Assembly: GCA_964501925.1 (NCBI GenBank) | Contig: CAZCTM010000044.1 | Span: 1 to 11,558, forward strand | Direction: 5' to 3' | Length of the DNA: 11,558 bases | Source of the DNA: CAYLYU01 sp964501925 | Lineage (GTDB): Bacteria > Pseudomonadota > Zetaproteobacteria > Mariprofundales > Mariprofundaceae | Part shown: positions 1-6,862 of the stretch, one piece after another | Position numbering within the stretch: position 1 is the first letter of the stretch | Layout of the letters: the number at the start of each line of letters is the position of its first letter | Program-made: the position numbers and the translations under genes | Notes under the pieces: generated by a model | Told to the model about the DNA's origin: nothing | What the model saw: the letters and a program-made list of their open reading frames with translations, nothing else | Database searches by the model: none

Positions 1-272
1 CCCATGGTTGGTAAAATAGCGTCCGGCCGCTCCTTTCTGATGATGTTGGCAACCACCTCCCAGGTCACGGGTTCAATATAGGTAGCATCGGCAAACTCAG
101 GGTCCGTCATAATGGTGGCGGGATTGGAGTTGACCAGAATCACCCGGTAGCCGTCGGCCTTCAGCGCCTTACAGGCCTGCACACCCGAGTAATCAAACTC
201 ACACGCCTGACCGATGACAATCGGTCCCGCTCCAAGGATTAGAATGGATTTTATATCGTCTCGACGTGGCAT
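1..272 (-). CDS. carB: Carbamoyl-phosphate synthase large subunit, N-terminal part
   Basis: The first 90 codons are present and the gene runs off the left edge. The product makes carbamoyl phosphate from bicarbonate, ammonia (channelled from glutamine by CarA) and two ATP, feeding arginine and pyrimidine synthesis in the cytoplasm. The translated start MPRRDDIKSILILGAGPI, followed by the blocks IGQACEFDYSG and VNSNPATIMTDPEFADATYI, closely matches the N-terminal pre-ATP-grasp domain of E. coli CarB as I know it. The ATG at 272 is preceded on the minus strand by AAGGAGGG, about 13 nt away, which is slightly long. The gene follows ald on the same strand but sits behind a strong terminator, so it probably has its own promoter in the short gap or relies on read-through. 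No carA lies immediately upstream. Confidence 0.97.
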   Translation of the reverse strand, partial: MPRRDDIKSILILGAGPIVIGQACEFDYSGVQACKALKADGYRVILVNSNPATIMTDPEFADATYIEPVTWEVVANIIRKERPDAILPTM

Positions 273-317
273 TCCGGGCTGGTTTCCCTCCTTGTTCCTG
301 AATAGATCATGTCTCGT

Positions 318-344
318 AAAAACGGGCAACCGCATGGCTGCCCG
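318..344 (-). terminator. Intrinsic terminator after ald
   Basis: On the minus strand a 9-bp stem (323-331 with 336-344, one G-T wobble) closes the 4-nt loop 332-335. It is followed by a run of five T (plus-strand A at 318-322). It begins 24 nt past the ald stop codon and matches a classic rho-independent terminator. It separates ald from carB. Confidence 0.88.
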
Positions 345-368
345 CTGGTTCGCCAAAGCATACGACGG

Positions 369-1478
369 CTAGCCGTCAATGCCTATAGGTGAATAGGGTT
401 CGCCAAGCGCCTCGGCGACGGCCCTGTGTCTAATCGAGCCTTGGTATACATTCACCCCATGCCGCAAGGCCGCATTGGAGCGCAACACATCCTCCAGATC
501 ACCTGAGACGAGTTGGCGGATATATGGAAGGGTAACATTGCACAGGGCATAGGTGCTGGTTGCCGGTACGGACCCCGGAATATTAGGAACGCAATAGTGG
601 ATGACACCCTCCTCGACATAGGTTGGCTCGGCATGAGAGGTCGGCCTGCTGCTCCTGCTGATCCCGCCCTGATCAATGGCTACATCGACGAACACACTGC
701 CTTTCTTCATGGATCTCAGCATTTCCCTGTCAATCAGAAGCGGCGCCCTGGCGCCAGGATTTAACGCCGCCCCGACCAGCATGTCACAGGTGGACAAGGC
801 CTCGACAATATTGCGCCGGGTGGACATCATGGTCACGACTTTACCGTCAAAAATATCATCAATATAGGTCAGACGGGCATGGTTGGTATCGATGATAATC
901 ACCTGTGCTCCCAGGCCGTAGGAAACTTTGGCGGCATTGATGCCAACATTTCCGGCTCCGATAATGACAATCCGCCCATGTTTGGTTCCGGGTACGCCCC
1001 CCAGTAATATACCCATCCCACCTTTTTCCCTTTGCAGAAAAGCAGCGCCCAGTTGTACCGCCATTTTTCCCGCCACCTGGCTCATGGGGGCCAGGACGGG
1101 AAGGAGCCCGTTTTGCAACTGAACAGTCTCATAGGCTATGGCGCACAATTTCTTTTCCTGCAAAACCCTGGCCAGATCAGGCATCCCGGCCAAGTGCAAA
1201 AAAGTGAACAGGATCATCTCCTCTCGCAGAAAAGGATATTCCTCTGGCAGCGGTTCCTTGACCTTCAGGACCAGATCAGAATTCCAGGCCTCAGCGGCTC
1301 GAGCTACGATTTTAGCGCCAGCGGATCGATATTCCTCGTCGGGAATGCCACTGCCGACTCCGGCTCCGGTTTCGATACGGACCTGATGTCCGGCTCGAAT
1401 AAGCTCATCGGCTCCGGCCGGCACCAACGCAACGCGATATTCATTGTTTTTGATTTCACGGGGTACGCCGATAATCAT
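369..1478 (-). CDS. ald: Alanine dehydrogenase
   Basis: NAD-dependent L-alanine dehydrogenase, 369 aa, the usual family length. It interconverts L-alanine with pyruvate and ammonium in the cytoplasm. The N-terminal block IGVPREIKNNEYRVALVPAG carries Arg15. Lys74, His95 and Asp269 fall one position from the known catalytic/substrate set Lys75, His96, Asp270. The Rossmann dinucleotide loop IIGAGNVG is at about 172-179, and FVDVAIDQGG is at 263-272. An in-frame ATG exists at 1514, 12 codons upstream. I prefer 1478 because GGAG lies 8 nt upstream on the minus strand and family members begin with this MIIGVPKEIK-like segment. It lies 120 nt downstream of pgi on the same strand, with no terminator visible between them, so co-transcription is possible. 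It ends at a strong terminator. Confidence 0.96.
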   Translation of the reverse strand: MIIGVPREIKNNEYRVALVPAGADELIRAGHQVRIETGAGVGSGIPDEEYRSAGAKIVARAAEAWNSDLVLKVKEPLPEEYPFLREEMILFTFLHLAGMPDLARVLQEKKLCAIAYETVQLQNGLLPVLAPMSQVAGKMAVQLGAAFLQREKGGMGILLGGVPGTKHGRIVIIGAGNVGINAAKVSYGLGAQVIIIDTNHARLTYIDDIFDGKVVTMMSTRRNIVEALSTCDMLVGAALNPGARAPLLIDREMLRSMKKGSVFVDVAIDQGGISRSSRPTSHAEPTYVEEGVIHYCVPNIPGSVPATSTYALCNVTLPYIRQLVSGDLEDVLRSNAALRHGVNVYQGSIRHRAVAEALGEPYSPIGIDG

Positions 1479-1598
1479 AACATCTTCTCCAATAGTGCTA
1501 TCACTGGCCCTCACCTTCCCTTAACCTGTACTATTCATAAATGCTGTCCCGCTCTTTCTGATTCCCTGATTTCTGCCGATTCTGCTCGTGGGAACGGT

Positions 1599-3245
1599 TC
1601 ACTCCCTCCTGTTTTGTTTGTAATAATTCATCAATCCGTTGGTTGAGGCATCGTGACTGCTTACTCTGTCATCATGCCAGAGTTCAGGCAGAATCCTGCG
1701 AGCAAGCTGTTTTCCAAGCTCCACGCCCCATTGATCGAATGCGTTGATATCCCAGATGATGCTCTGAACAAATATCTTGTGTTCATACATTGCGATCAGT
1801 GAGCCCAGCGTTTCCGGCGTAAGCTTTTGAAACAGGATGGAATTGGTCGGCCTGTTTCCCGGAAACACCTTGTGAGGAAGGATAAACTCCAGCCTGTCCC
1901 CGCTCAGGCCTTCAGCCTCCAGTTCCTCACGAACTTCCTCCCCGGTTTTGCCCAACATCAGGGCCTCGGTCTGGGCAAAAAAATTGGAGAGCAGGATTGT
2001 GTGATGCTGTCCAATCGGATTTTTGGTATCGATCGGCGCCAGAAAATCAGCCGGAACCATTTTCGTTCCCTGATGAATGAGCTGATAGAAGGCATGTTGA
2101 CCGTTGGTACCCGGTTCACCCCAGATGATTGGCCCTGTCGAGTAATCCACAGCTGCGCCATGTCGCGTCACCTGCTTGCCGTTACTCTCCATATCTCCCT
2201 GCTGAAAATAGGCCGGAAAGCGATGCATGTATTGATCATAAGGAAGGATTGCGTGGGATTCAGCCCCCCAGAAATTGTTGTACCAGATGCCAAGCAGCGC
2301 CAGGATGACCGGAATGTTCCCGGTCATGGGCGTGGATCGGAAATGTTCGTCCATCTGATGCGCTCCGGTCAATAGCCTTTCAAAATTATCCATGCCGATA
2401 TAAAGCGCAATGGAAAGCCCGACGGCGCTGCACAGGGAATAACGACCGCCAACCCAGTCCCAGAATTCGAACATATGCTCGGTATCAATACCGAAATTCG
2501 CCACGGCCTCGGCATTGGTTGATACGGCGACAAAATGCTTGGCAACCGCCGTCTTGGTACCGCCGCGGGTCAGAAACCAGTCGCGTGCAGTCTTGGCGTT
2601 GGTAATCGTCTCCTGGGTGATAAAGGTTTTGGAGACAATGACAAACAGGGTCGTCTCGCGGCTCAGTCCCTTCAATGTCTCGACGATCTGGGTGCCATCC
2701 ACATTTGAGACGAAATGCACGCGCAACCCCTCTTTGGCAAACGGTTTGAGCGCCCCGCAGACCATCACCGGCCCCAGATCGGAACCGCCAATGCCGACAT
2801 TGACGATATCCGTGATACGCTTGCCTGTGCAGCCCAGCCAGCGTCCCTTGCGAACATCCTCTGTAAACACACGCATACGATCCAGGACCCCGTTCACGGC
2901 AGGCATGACATCCTCACCGTCAACCATGATCGATCTGTTGGAGCGATTACGCAGGGCGATATGCAGGACCGCACGATCCTCCGTATTGTTGACCTTCCCG
3001 CCGCTAAACATGCGCCCGGTCCACTCCTGAAGACCGGCCTGATCAACCAGCTCAAACAGCAACTTCATTGTCTCTTCGGTAATAATGTTCTTTGAATAAT
3101 CGAGCAGTATGTCCTGAAACCGGGTGGAAAATTTCTCAAATCTTTGAGGATCCTGCTTAAACAGATCGCGCATATGGATCTTTGACAGCTTTTGCTGATG
3201 AGCCTTCAAGGCCTGCCAGGCACTTGATTGGATTAAATCCGCCAT
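1599..3245 (-). CDS. pgi: Glucose-6-phosphate isomerase
   Basis: Phosphoglucose isomerase of the long (E. coli-like) type, 548 aa against about 549 in E. coli. It interconverts glucose-6-phosphate and fructose-6-phosphate in glycolysis and gluconeogenesis, in the cytoplasm. Sugar-phosphate binding segments are visible as GIGGSDLGP (151-159) and VSKTFITQETI (204-214). The two family signatures are WVGGRYSLCSAVGLS (264-278) and WDINAFDQWGVELGK (498-512). The expected catalytic residues are present: Glu353 in GDMESNGK, His384 in NGQHAF and Lys512 in GVELGK. The ATG at 3245 has GGAGG five nt upstream. It lies 82 nt downstream of the symporter gene, with no terminator visible between them. It supplies the hexose-phosphate step connecting central metabolism to the nearby glycogen genes. 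Confidence 0.97.
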   Translation of the reverse strand: MADLIQSSAWQALKAHQQKLSKIHMRDLFKQDPQRFEKFSTRFQDILLDYSKNIITEETMKLLFELVDQAGLQEWTGRMFSGGKVNNTEDRAVLHIALRNRSNRSIMVDGEDVMPAVNGVLDRMRVFTEDVRKGRWLGCTGKRITDIVNVGIGGSDLGPVMVCGALKPFAKEGLRVHFVSNVDGTQIVETLKGLSRETTLFVIVSKTFITQETITNAKTARDWFLTRGGTKTAVAKHFVAVSTNAEAVANFGIDTEHMFEFWDWVGGRYSLCSAVGLSIALYIGMDNFERLLTGAHQMDEHFRSTPMTGNIPVILALLGIWYNNFWGAESHAILPYDQYMHRFPAYFQQGDMESNGKQVTRHGAAVDYSTGPIIWGEPGTNGQHAFYQLIHQGTKMVPADFLAPIDTKNPIGQHHTILLSNFFAQTEALMLGKTGEEVREELEAEGLSGDRLEFILPHKVFPGNRPTNSILFQKLTPETLGSLIAMYEHKIFVQSIIWDINAFDQWGVELGKQLARRILPELWHDDRVSSHDASTNGLMNYYKQNRRE

Positions 3246-3327
3246 ATGCTCCTCCCTGCCGGGTAGACTCTATCATTTGAGCCATCCGGGAACCACCCTG
3301 CGCTAAGGTCAGTATCCTACCTAGATC

Positions 3328-4749
3328 CTACTTTTCCGGCCGGGTCCACAGACTTACGAGCACCACTGATACAAACGCCACAAAAAATGCCGGCAACATC
3401 TCATAGCAAATGGCCTTCAATGTCGGTATTTCCACCCATAGAATGGCTGTGGTAAATCCCGTAACCATGCCGGTGAGCACTCCCCATGCCGTCGTTTTCC
3501 GCCATAGAAGGATAAGAATCAGGGCTGGGCCGAAGGCGGCTCCAAGCCCCGCCCATGCGTAAAGTACAAAATGGAAGATTACCCGGCTTTGAGAGGCGGC
3601 AATAATCACTGCAATGATTCCGATTAACAGCACTGCCAAGCGATGCAGAAGCAGGATTGTAGCCTCGCCGGCCTCATATCCAAAGGTACGTCTGACCAAA
3701 TCGTGGCTGATACCTGAAGCAACCACCAACAGTTGTGAATCCGCCGTAGAACATACCGCCGCCATCACCGCGGCAATCATCATACCGGCCAGCCAGCCGG
3801 GCAGCAGATCAACAGCGGCGATGGGCAGTGCCTTTTCAGCATCGGGCAATTCTCCGTAATAGGCACGGGCGGCCACGCCAAGCAGCACCGCACCTGTGAA
3901 CAGGACAAATACCCAGATATTGGAAATAACAGCGCCACGCAGGATCGCCTGCTCATCCCTGCTGGCCATAAATCGGATCAGGATATGTGGCTGACCGGGA
4001 TAGCCAAATGGAATGCCAAACCACAGAGCAAAAAATCCGAACAGGCCGAGACCTGTCCTGCCAGCAAAAGAACTGGTGAGTGTACCCTCCTGCTCTGCCA
4101 GCTTTGTCCACATGGCCTCAAGACCGCCAAGCTGGTGAACCAGCACCCATGGCAGGATGGTGACGGCGGCAATCATCAGAATAGATTGCAGCACATCCGT
4201 CCAGGCCACGGCGCGGAAGCCGCCCAGTGTAGTGTACACCAGTACGATGGCTGCTCCGACAGCCACCCCGGTCAAGTATGACCAGTTGAATGTCACTTCG
4301 AAGGTCTTGGCAGCAGCCGTGAATTGTGCGGCCACGTAGACCGTGAGCATGACGGTGATAATGGCCACAGCCAGACAACGTATGGCTATTGCTGGTCTTC
4401 CTGAATACGGCGCCGCTAATATATCCGGTAGCGTAATTGCATCATGACACACGGCGAAGGTACGCAACCTGCGGCCAAGCACCAGCCAGTTGAAGGCAAT
4501 AGCCACGATGGTTCCGGGCAGCACCCAGAAGGCACCCATGCCGGTATAGAAGGCCATGCCGACCAGCCCCAGGGTTACCCACCCGCTTTCCGCCGAGGCC
4601 GAGGCTGATAGACCCGCCACCCAGGCCCCCAGGCCACGACCGGCGAGAAAGAAATCCGTGCTGGAACGCCTGGCATAGCGTGCGCTGTAGATGCCAAAGG
4701 CGAACACTGCCAGCGTATAGATGAGAAAGCTCAGTGCAGTGCTGTTCAT
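3328..4749 (-). CDS. putP: Sodium/solute symporter, PutP-like (SSS family)
   Basis: A 473-aa, strongly hydrophobic membrane protein with about a dozen predicted helices. It belongs to the sodium:solute symporter family. Several blocks align well with E. coli PutP as I know it: FFLAGRGLGAWVAGLSA near the start, GFRAVAWTDVLQ (177-188), GYPGQPHILIRFMA (249-262), CSTADSQLLV (333-342) and YAWAGLGAAFGP (397-408). Na+-linked uptake of proline is therefore the likeliest role. The Ser334-Thr335 pair corresponds to PutP Ser340-Thr341 of the Na+ site. In helix 1, however, the segment is ASAESGW where PutP has ASDMSGW, so the essential Asp55 of PutP is replaced by Ala53 and an acidic Glu54 sits one residue on. 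The substrate could be another amino acid or small organic acid. The ribosome binding site is weak (AGGGTAAC). The alignment supports the start at 4749. Confidence 0.82.
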   Translation of the reverse strand: MNSTALSFLIYTLAVFAFGIYSARYARRSSTDFFLAGRGLGAWVAGLSASASAESGWVTLGLVGMAFYTGMGAFWVLPGTIVAIAFNWLVLGRRLRTFAVCHDAITLPDILAAPYSGRPAIAIRCLAVAIITVMLTVYVAAQFTAAAKTFEVTFNWSYLTGVAVGAAIVLVYTTLGGFRAVAWTDVLQSILMIAAVTILPWVLVHQLGGLEAMWTKLAEQEGTLTSSFAGRTGLGLFGFFALWFGIPFGYPGQPHILIRFMASRDEQAILRGAVISNIWVFVLFTGAVLLGVAARAYYGELPDAEKALPIAAVDLLPGWLAGMMIAAVMAAVCSTADSQLLVVASGISHDLVRRTFGYEAGEATILLLHRLAVLLIGIIAVIIAASQSRVIFHFVLYAWAGLGAAFGPALILILLWRKTTAWGVLTGMVTGFTTAILWVEIPTLKAICYEMLPAFFVAFVSVVLVSLWTRPEK

Positions 4750-4780
4750 CGCATTTGTTACCCTGCCACGATTCTCGCAT

Positions 4781-4792
4781 CTTTCATGAAAG
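4781..4792. promoter_or_regulatory. 12-bp perfect palindrome upstream of the symporter gene
   Basis: CTTTCATGAAAG is a perfect dyad 32 nt before the symporter start codon. It could be an operator for a dimeric regulator, just downstream of the candidate promoter. The evidence is only the symmetry and position; a 12-bp palindrome can occur by chance. Confidence 0.25.
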
Positions 4793-4803
4793 ACTCAGGC
4801 TCA

Positions 4804-4832
4804 AGACTCTGCTGTAAAATACCCGATGTCAA
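4804..4832 (-). promoter_or_regulatory. Candidate promoter for the symporter gene
   Basis: On the minus strand a perfect TTGACA (4827-4832) overlaps the end of the preceding terminator's T-run. Seventeen nt further on is GAGTCT (4804-4809), a poor match to TATAAT. The same GAGTCT hexamer, again 17 nt after TTGACT, lies upstream of glgP. Position fits a short leader of about 50 nt, but the weak -10 makes this tentative. Confidence 0.3.
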
Positions 4833-4860
4833 AAAAATCCCCCGCCGATTGGCGAGGGAT
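4831..4860 (-). terminator. Intrinsic terminator after the small SAP-domain gene
   Basis: On the minus strand ATCCC-T-CGCC and GGCG-G-GGGAT form a stem (4851-4860 with 4837-4846) with one mismatch and a 4-nt loop (4847-4850). A run of seven T (plus-strand A, 4831-4837) overlaps the foot of the stem. It begins 27 nt past the stop codon of the small upstream gene and separates it from the symporter gene. Confidence 0.9.
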
Positions 4861-4887
4861 TCATGATACATGCAGAGAATATCCGTA

Positions 4888-5091
4888 TTACGCTTGTGGA
4901 ATGCATTCACCCCTGAACAGGCATGGAAAAACCATGCAGTCTGGAATTTGCCGGAAACAGGGCCGGTTTCCCTCGGCAGTCTGAATCTCGTGAATCAATT
5001 CAACCTTGCGTAATCGCTTCACCTTTTTAAGACCAAGCAGTTTAGCCTTGTCTATCAGAATCTTCCTAGTAATTTTTGTATCTTTTTTCAT
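4888..5091 (-). CDS. Small SAP/Rho-N-like domain protein with a C-terminal cysteine motif
   Basis: A 67-aa, lysine-rich protein. Residues 12-38 (LIDKAKLLGLKKVKRLRKVELIHEIQ) have the helix-turn-helix spacing of SAP or Rho N-terminal domains, which bind nucleic acid. After this comes AEGNRPCF and then Cys52, Cys57 and Cys63, with Cys45 first. The resulting pattern Cys-x6-Cys-x4-Cys-x5-Cys could hold a metal ion. I recall similar small proteins, with an AEGN-x-x-CF segment and a cysteine-rich tail, in Desulfobacterota and some Gammaproteobacteria; their function is not known to me. An in-frame ATG at 5166 would give 92 aa. I chose 5091 because GGAGG lies five nt upstream and the domain begins right after it. 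It stands alone between a candidate promoter and a strong terminator, divergent from glgA. Confidence 0.78.
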   Translation of the reverse strand: MKKDTKITRKILIDKAKLLGLKKVKRLRKVELIHEIQTAEGNRPCFRQIPDCMVFPCLFRGECIPQA

Positions 5092-5120
5092 ATCATCCTC
5101 CATAGTGGAAAGCTGCGCGC

Positions 5121-5148
5121 AACATACAAATTCATGTGTCAAAATCAA
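5121..5148 (-). promoter_or_regulatory. Candidate sigma-70-type promoter for the small SAP-domain gene
   Basis: On the minus strand TTGATT (5143-5148) and TATGTT (5121-5126) are separated by 16 nt. They lie about 30 nt before the start codon at 5091. Both hexamers match the consensus at four positions. The placement outside the neighbouring palindrome is reasonable, but the call rests on pattern alone. Confidence 0.35.
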
Positions 5149-5183
5149 GGCCGATCTTTTCGTCAATGGCTACGGTTTTGACC

Positions 5184-5356
5184 TCTGACCTAGATTCTGC
5201 AAGTGATCGTGCGTGCAGAGTGTAAGATATTGGTTTAGCTGGCGTATTGAAAATACACGTTGTCACCTTATTGGTGATGAGTGTTTTTTTCAATAGTCCA
5301 GATGAATCAAGAGCTTGTGCTATGTATGTGCGATCACTTGCAGGATCTAGGTCAGA
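5184..5356 (+). repeat. 173-nt imperfect palindrome, probable hairpin RNA or MITE-like element
   Basis: This fills most of the 309-nt gap between the SAP-domain gene and glgA. Position i pairs with 10540-i along the whole length with no gaps. Of 86 facing positions, 61 are Watson-Crick complementary. The outer 26 bp (5184-5209 with 5331-5356) contain one non-Watson-Crick pair. Twelve further positions are G-T wobbles if the plus strand is read as RNA, giving 73 of 86 paired. The centre is TCACC-TTATT-GGTGA. All 12 transition-type differences fall on the side that keeps G-U pairs in plus-strand RNA and none on the other side. I infer a structured RNA read towards glgA, whose ATG is 44 nt beyond the element. 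It could be part of the glgA leader, a separate RNA, or a dispersed palindromic element. No clear target-site duplication is visible. I do not recognise the family. Confidence 0.8.
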
Positions 5357-5400
5357 CATAATAGGGTGCAAAATTCAGATCAGCTGAAAGGAAATCAATT

Positions 5401-6849
5401 ATGCACATTGTTTTTGTTGCCTCGGAAGCAGCGCCTCTGGCCAAAACAGGCGGATTGGCCGATGTTGTCGGATCCCTCCCATATACCCTCAAAAAACACG
5501 GGCACGATGTCCAGGTCATCCTGCCATACTATCGCCGGCACATCTCGGCCAGCGGTATACAGGTGAAGGCCATGCAACACCAAATCCCCATCTTCATTGA
5601 TGGCATACATCGCATGGTTCCACTGCATGAAGCTGAAGTGAACGGCCTGCGTTTTGTTTTGGTGGAACAGGATGATCTCTTTGATCGTGATGGCCTGTAT
5701 GGATCAGAGAATGGCGAGTATGTAGACAATCCACTGCGTTTTACCCTGCTTTGCCGTGCAGCACTGGAGGCGGCATGCCTGAATGAACGGGCTGTGGATA
5801 TCTTTCACTGTCATGACTGGCAGACCGGATTATTGCCGCTACTACTCAATGAGCAATACCGGCATCGCCCTCAAATTACCAAGGCGCGAACCGTCTTCAC
5901 TATTCATAACCTTGCCTACCAGGGCGTGTTCCCTGCTGCCTGGATGACTCGGCTTGGCCTTCCGGTCAGTGCCTTTCATCCGGCGGGCATGGAGTTTTAT
6001 GGCCAGATCAACTGCATGAAGGCAGGCATCATGGCTGCCGATCAAATCACCACTGTCAGTCCCTCTTATGCCGGGGAAATTCTAACGGCCGAGTATGGTT
6101 GTCACCTTGAAGGGTTTCTGCGGGAGCACGCGCATAAACTGATCGGTATCGTCAACGGCCTTGATGTTGAGGGCTGGAATCCCGATACGGACGGCATGAT
6201 TGACTGCACCTTCAAGGCCGGAAAGGCGCAGGGAAAGCAACATTGTAAGGCTGCATTACAGAAGGAACTTGGATTGACCCGGAATCCCGATGCACCCCTA
6301 CTTGCCATGATCTCCAGACTGGCTGAGCAGAAAGGCGTGGATCTGGTTCTGGATAATATCCCCGCCTGGATGAAATCCGGTTATCAATTGGCCATCCTGG
6401 GATCCGGCGACTCCGATCATGAGAAGAGCTTGCTGGAGTTCTCCAAAAGACACCCGAAACAGATGTCCTTTTATGCCGGGTTTAACGAACCGCTTGCCAG
6501 AGGGATTTATGCAGGCTCTGACCTGTTTCTGATGCCATCACGATTTGAACCCTGCGGTCTGAGTCAGTTGATTGCGATGCGTTATGGCTGCGTCCCTATA
6601 GTACGTGCCACCGGCGGCCTTAAAGATACCGTAATTGATTATGGACAGTCCCCTTCAAAAGCAACAGGTTTTGCATTTACCGGGGATGCGCCGCTTCCCT
6701 TCCATGAAAAAGTTGAACATGCAATTTCCGTCTTCAGGAGACCTTCTGTCTGGGCACGCATCAGAGGAAGAGCCATGCGACGGGACTCCTCATGGGATCT
6801 GTCCGCAAAAAAGTACGCGAAGGCGTATGCCGATCTGAAGGAATTGTGA
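5401..6849 (+). CDS. glgA: Glycogen synthase (ADP-glucose type)
   Basis: A 482-aa glycosyltransferase family 5 enzyme, close to the usual 477-480 aa. It extends alpha-1,4-glucan chains using ADP-glucose in the cytoplasm. The N-terminal Rossmann domain starts MHIVFVASEAAPLAKTGGLADV, with Lys15-x-Gly-Gly binding the nucleotide sugar. FHCHDWQTG is at 135-143 and FTIHNLAYQG (166-175) holds His169. The C-terminal domain has ISRLAEQKG (304-312, with Arg306 and Lys311). It also has SRFEPCGLSQL (380-390), with Glu383 and Cys385 at the expected active-site positions, followed by ATGGLKDTV. AGGA lies eight nt before the ATG. It is the first gene of a pair with the ROK kinase, 13 nt downstream. The 173-nt palindrome lies just upstream and could affect its expression. 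Confidence 0.97.
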   Translation: MHIVFVASEAAPLAKTGGLADVVGSLPYTLKKHGHDVQVILPYYRRHISASGIQVKAMQHQIPIFIDGIHRMVPLHEAEVNGLRFVLVEQDDLFDRDGLYGSENGEYVDNPLRFTLLCRAALEAACLNERAVDIFHCHDWQTGLLPLLLNEQYRHRPQITKARTVFTIHNLAYQGVFPAAWMTRLGLPVSAFHPAGMEFYGQINCMKAGIMAADQITTVSPSYAGEILTAEYGCHLEGFLREHAHKLIGIVNGLDVEGWNPDTDGMIDCTFKAGKAQGKQHCKAALQKELGLTRNPDAPLLAMISRLAEQKGVDLVLDNIPAWMKSGYQLAILGSGDSDHEKSLLEFSKRHPKQMSFYAGFNEPLARGIYAGSDLFLMPSRFEPCGLSQLIAMRYGCVPIVRATGGLKDTVIDYGQSPSKATGFAFTGDAPLPFHEKVEHAISVFRRPSVWARIRGRAMRRDSSWDLSAKKYAKAYADLKEL

Positions 6850-6862
6850 AGGAGAGGACAAG

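Noticed and set aside
1479..1598. Gap between pgi and ald searched for a terminator or small gene
   Set aside because: I see no stem followed by a T-run, and no short frame with a ribosome binding site.
1032..1646. 204-codon plus-strand reading frame opposite ald and the ald-pgi gap
   Set aside because: It is antisense to conserved alanine dehydrogenase sequence and has a low-complexity, non-protein-like translation.
3319..3329. ACCTAGATCCT shared between the symporter stop region and the outer arm of the 173-nt palindrome
   Set aside because: Only 11 bp match, with no extended similarity on either side; too short to call a second copy.
5357..5362. CATAAT just outside the palindrome as a -10 for glgA
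   Set aside because: No acceptable -35 hexamer lies 15-19 nt upstream, and the upstream bases are fully explained by the palindrome arm.
5132..5371. 79-codon minus-strand reading frame across the palindrome, starting MHPIMSDLDP
   Set aside because: It lies almost wholly within the inverted repeat, has no ribosome binding site before its ATG, and overlaps the likely promoter of the small SAP-domain gene. The symmetry of the DNA explains the open frame better than a protein does.
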